Below are positions 5,793-7,767 of a stretch of 7,767 bases of DNA, piece by piece. Numbering within the stretch: the first letter of the stretch is position 1; every line of letters begins with the position of its first letter. The position numbers and the translations under genes are program-made. A model generated the notes under the pieces. The model saw nothing but the letters and a program-made list of their open reading frames with translations. It was not told the DNA's origin and made no database searches. Origin of the DNA: Candidatus Hydrogenedentota bacterium (lineage in GTDB: Bacteria > Hydrogenedentota > Hydrogenedentia > Hydrogenedentales > CAITNO01); contig SLFT01000394.1 in assembly GCA_007124105.1 (NCBI GenBank), positions 1-7,767 on the forward strand. Reading direction: 5' to 3'.

Positions 5793-6716
5793 TTACACGT
5801 TTATCACCCGGTCAAGCACCAGGATACGGTCTATAACGCCCAGTCGTTTCCCGTCGCGAACTACATATACCTTCGGGTGATGATGCACGGCCAGCTCAAA
5901 CACTATCTCGAGCAGCGTGGCGTCCTCGGGCACCGTTGCATAGTCGCATGACATAACATCTCGCGCAAGGGCGTAACTTTCATCGGCAAAATACTTTTCA
6001 AAAGGGTCAAACTCGCGGATAAAAGCGATGCTTTTCAGCTGTGTGAAAAAGTGGGGCATACCCCGCTTGAACAGGTCATCGCAGGTGATTTCGCCCACCA
6101 GGGTGTCGTCTTTCTCGGTGACGGCGATAGTGTCCAGCAGATGCTGGTTCATGATGCGCGTAACCTCTACCAGCGGCGTGTCCGGATGCACCACCGCCAC
6201 AGGGTCGCGCATAATGTCGCGGGCGGTGACGGACACGTCTTTCTCAAGTACGCGCCGCGAGATATAGCCGCAGAGTCCCGATACGGTCGTCAATCCCATC
6301 AGCGCCTCGCGCTCGATAGGGTCGGAAAGCAGCCGCGCGAATTGCGACATCAACTGAAGCGCGGTCTGCGGTTGCCCTTCGGGCACCAGGATTAACACAA
6401 CAACATCAACAGGTTTTTTGTCTATGCTGTCAAAATTCAGCGGTTGTTTTGGAAATGCCGCGCAAACAACGGCGTGCTGCAACCCGGGCACACGCGCGTG
6501 TGGAAAGGCGGCGCCATTGCCCAGACCGGTGCTCCGTTCCCGCTCCCGTTCGGTGACCGCGTTTAGCAGCATGTCGCGGGTCAACACATCTTTTTGGGCT
6601 TGTAGCGGCTTGCACACCGCCGCCATATCAACCATTTGCGCGATGATCTGCCACTTGTCCGCGGCAACGGCCTCGGGCAATACCAGTGTTTCATCTATGT
6701 ATGCCAGTCCCTTCAT
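5793..6716 (-). CDS. PTS EIIA-like domain fused to a pair of CBS domains
   Basis: The 307-residue soluble protein has two parts. Residues 1-155 match the type 2 EIIA domain of the phosphotransferase system (fructose/mannitol and nitrogen-type PTS): GNGAAFPHARV (67-76) carries the phosphorylatable histidine, His73. Residues 165-217 and 251-305 are two CBS motifs (ARDIM...P and ARDVM...P), separated by a linker with FIREFDPFEKYF (232-243). CBS pairs commonly bind adenine nucleotides and regulate attached or neighbouring proteins. There is no EIIB or EIIC domain, and the next gene is an ArsB/NhaD permease rather than a sugar permease, so a regulatory role on that transporter is the likeliest reading (inference). 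A GTG at 6767 would add 17 residues, but neither start has a strong ribosome site. The ATG at 6716 is preferred because the domain begins there. Confidence 0.88.
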   Translation of the reverse strand: MKGLAYIDETLVLPEAVAADKWQIIAQMVDMAAVCKPLQAQKDVLTRDMLLNAVTERERERSTGLGNGAAFPHARVPGLQHAVVCAAFPKQPLNFDSIDKKPVDVVVLILVPEGQPQTALQLMSQFARLLSDPIEREALMGLTTVSGLCGYISRRVLEKDVSVTARDIMRDPVAVVHPDTPLVEVTRIMNQHLLDTIAVTEKDDTLVGEITCDDLFKRGMPHFFTQLKSIAFIREFDPFEKYFADESYALARDVMSCDYATVPEDATLLEIVFELAVHHHPKVYVVRDGKRLGVIDRILVLDRVINV

Positions 6717-6797
6717 GCGACTATCCAGATACTGTTGCTTTGGGGGTGATATGGGAGATACGCGCACAAACCAGAGTGGGTATCTCTCCAGGTCTCT

Positions 6798-6820
6798 GAT
6801 GTGAAGGCAACGCTCACATC
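6798..6820. promoter_or_regulatory. Inverted repeat GATGTGA-N9-TCACATC, operator-like
   Basis: GATGTGA at 6798-6804 and TCACATC at 6814-6820 are perfect inverted arms around nine bases, about 80 bases before the EIIA-CBS start. The half-site TGTGA/TCACA is that of CRP/FNR-type sites, but the gap is nine rather than six, so a classic CRP site is unlikely. It may be the operator for the EIIA-CBS and permease operon. Confidence 0.4.
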
Positions 6821-6860
6821 CTCACAAGTATCTTGCCTTTTCCATTCGCTTCGATGCGTT

Positions 6861-6884
6861 GCGTCCTGTTGTCAAACAGGGTGC
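6861..6884. other. Ten-pair stem-loop in the divergent region
   Basis: GCGTCCTGTT (6861-6870) pairs with AACAGGGTGC (6875-6884) around the tetraloop GTCA. Eight pairs are Watson-Crick and two are G-T. The inner six, CCTGTT/AACAGG, are perfect. The wobbles favour a plus-strand RNA, yet it lies before the predicted RNase D promoter. It may instead be a protein-binding palindrome. Confidence 0.4.
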
Positions 6885-6975
6885 GCGCAAAGCGTCTGAT
6901 GCGACAGGGTCTTCACAGGTTCACCGCGCGACTTGGTGCGACTGCTTTGGTAAGAATACCATAGTGGATGTTGAT

Positions 6976-7004
6976 TTGTCGAAAATCCGCTGTTCCTGTA
7001 TACT
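6976..7004 (+). promoter_or_regulatory. rnd: Sigma70-type promoter for the RNase D gene
   Basis: TTGTCG (6976-6981) and TATACT (6999-7004) are separated by exactly 17 bases, and five of the six -10 bases match the consensus. Transcription would start near 7011, leaving a leader of about 49 bases before the GTG at 7060. An in-frame GTG at 7021 would sit almost at the transcript start, which argues for 7060. Confidence 0.6.
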
Positions 7005-7059
7005 TACCCTACGCGGGGGCGTGAGCCCGACCATAGTTACGCGGAGTAGTTCCTGGATT

Positions 7060-7767
7060 GTGACAGAAGAATCTTTTACACTTGTTGACAATAGCCATAC
7101 ATGGATGCAATGTTTGCGCGCGTTAAGAGAAGCGCCGCGAATGGCCGTGGATATTGAAGCGAACAGCCTGTACGCGTACCGTGAAGAAATCTGTCTGATT
7201 CAGATTTCAACGGACAGCCATGATTACATCGTGGACCCGCTGGCTGATTTCGCGCTGGATGGTCTTGGCGCGTTGCTTGCCGACCCGGCCACGGAAAAAG
7301 TATTTCATGCCGCTGACTACGATTTGTCTTTGTTGAAGGGGCTGCACGGCTGGGAGGTCAATAATCTTTTCGACACCATGTGGGCGGGGCGTCTGCTTGG
7401 GTTCTCGCAGATGGGCCTGGCCTGGTTCCTCGAGACATTGTATGGCATTTCCATGTGCAAGAAGTGTCAGAAAGCGGACTGGGCAAGCCGGCCCCTTTCC
7501 CAGGAGAAGCTTGTTTACGCGCGCAACGACACCCGCTATCTGCTGCGTATGCGCGATGATCTTGAGCAACGGCTGAATGAAGCGGGCCATGACGAAGAAG
7601 CGCGCGAGATTTTTTCGGAATTGTGCCGTGTGGAAGGGAAACGCCGCGTTTTTGAGCCCGATGATTTCTGGCGGCTTAAAGGCGTACGCACCATGCCGCC
7701 GCGCGCCCAGGCAGTGTTAAAGGCGTTGTTTGTTTTTCGCGACCGCGAAGCCAGGCGACGCGATGTA
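7060..7767 (+). CDS. rnd: Ribonuclease D (3'-5' exoribonuclease), cut by the window edge
   Basis: RNase D trims the 3' ends of tRNA precursors and other small RNAs in the cytoplasm. The visible 236 residues hold the DEDDy exonuclease domain: Asp31 and Glu33 in AVDIEAN, Asp88 in FHAADYDLSLL, and Tyr153 and Asp157 in VYARNDTRYL. The segment QKADWASRPLSQEKL (137-151) is also typical of the family. A following helical part (about 200-236) fits the start of an HRDC nucleic-acid-binding domain, cut by the right edge. The start is GTG at 7060, giving a normal-length N-terminus (MTEESFTLVD); the ribosome site is weak, with GGAG 13 bases upstream. GTG at 7021 is the alternative. The gene is transcribed away from the EIIA-CBS gene. 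Confidence 0.93.
   Translation, partial: MTEESFTLVDNSHTWMQCLRALREAPRMAVDIEANSLYAYREEICLIQISTDSHDYIVDPLADFALDGLGALLADPATEKVFHAADYDLSLLKGLHGWEVNNLFDTMWAGRLLGFSQMGLAWFLETLYGISMCKKCQKADWASRPLSQEKLVYARNDTRYLLRMRDDLEQRLNEAGHDEEAREIFSELCRVEGKRRVFEPDDFWRLKGVRTMPPRAQAVLKALFVFRDREARRRDV

Larger units (their letters stand above)
6717..7059. other. Divergent regulatory region between EIIA-CBS and RNase D genes
   Basis: These 343 bases separate two genes pointing away from each other. They hold an inverted repeat (6798-6820), a strong hairpin (6861-6884), and a good promoter toward RNase D (6976-7004). GCGAC recurs within 6900-6945. I found no convincing promoter for the EIIA-CBS gene. The forward frame in phase with RNase D is open from 6805, but its translation looks non-coding. 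Confidence 0.6.

Noticed and set aside
6805..7059. N-terminal extension of RNase D
   Set aside because: The frame is open, but the translation is unlike any RNase D N-terminus and the predicted promoter at 6976-7004 lies within it.

Overview
The window holds six recognisable genes (one cut by the right edge), a possible gene tail at the left edge, and two long non-coding stretches rich in inverted repeats. The DNA looks moderately GC-rich. Three features together recall environmental bacteria of the Planctomycetes/Verrucomicrobia/Lentisphaerae or Hydrogenedentes kind: a Tat-signal Gfo/Idh/MocA oxidoreductase, a stand-alone pseudopilin of the H-X9-DG (DUF1559-like) type, and an ArsB/NhaD-like permease. 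That placement is inference from gene types; no rRNA or other phylogenetic marker is present.

Layout, left to right. A plus-strand cysteine synthase gene (cysK, 220-1107) follows a possible gene tail (2-70). It converges, 15 bases apart, on a minus-strand gene for a Tat-exported Gfo/Idh/MocA oxidoreductase (1123-2457). Then come 839 bases without a convincing gene (2458-3296). This stretch holds a cluster of TCCCA-N3-TGGGA palindromes, an AT-rich segment, and about 290 bases of dense stem-loops. One of those, a long-range 17-nt stem enclosing smaller hairpins and followed directly by seven T on the minus strand, could be a structured RNA. Further left-pointing genes follow: the pseudopilin (3297-4250), the ArsB/NhaD/SLC13-type permease (4436-5752) and a PTS EIIA-CBS protein (5793-6716). 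A 343-base divergent regulatory region separates these from a plus-strand ribonuclease D gene (7060 to beyond the edge), which has a good sigma70-type promoter.

The clearest functional unit is the EIIA-CBS gene followed 40 bases later by the permease. It looks like a two-gene operon in which a phosphorylatable, possibly nucleotide-sensing soluble protein accompanies an ion or anion transporter. The other genes seem to be independent units. The main open questions are the structured-RNA candidate near 2915-3052 and the stem-loops beside it.
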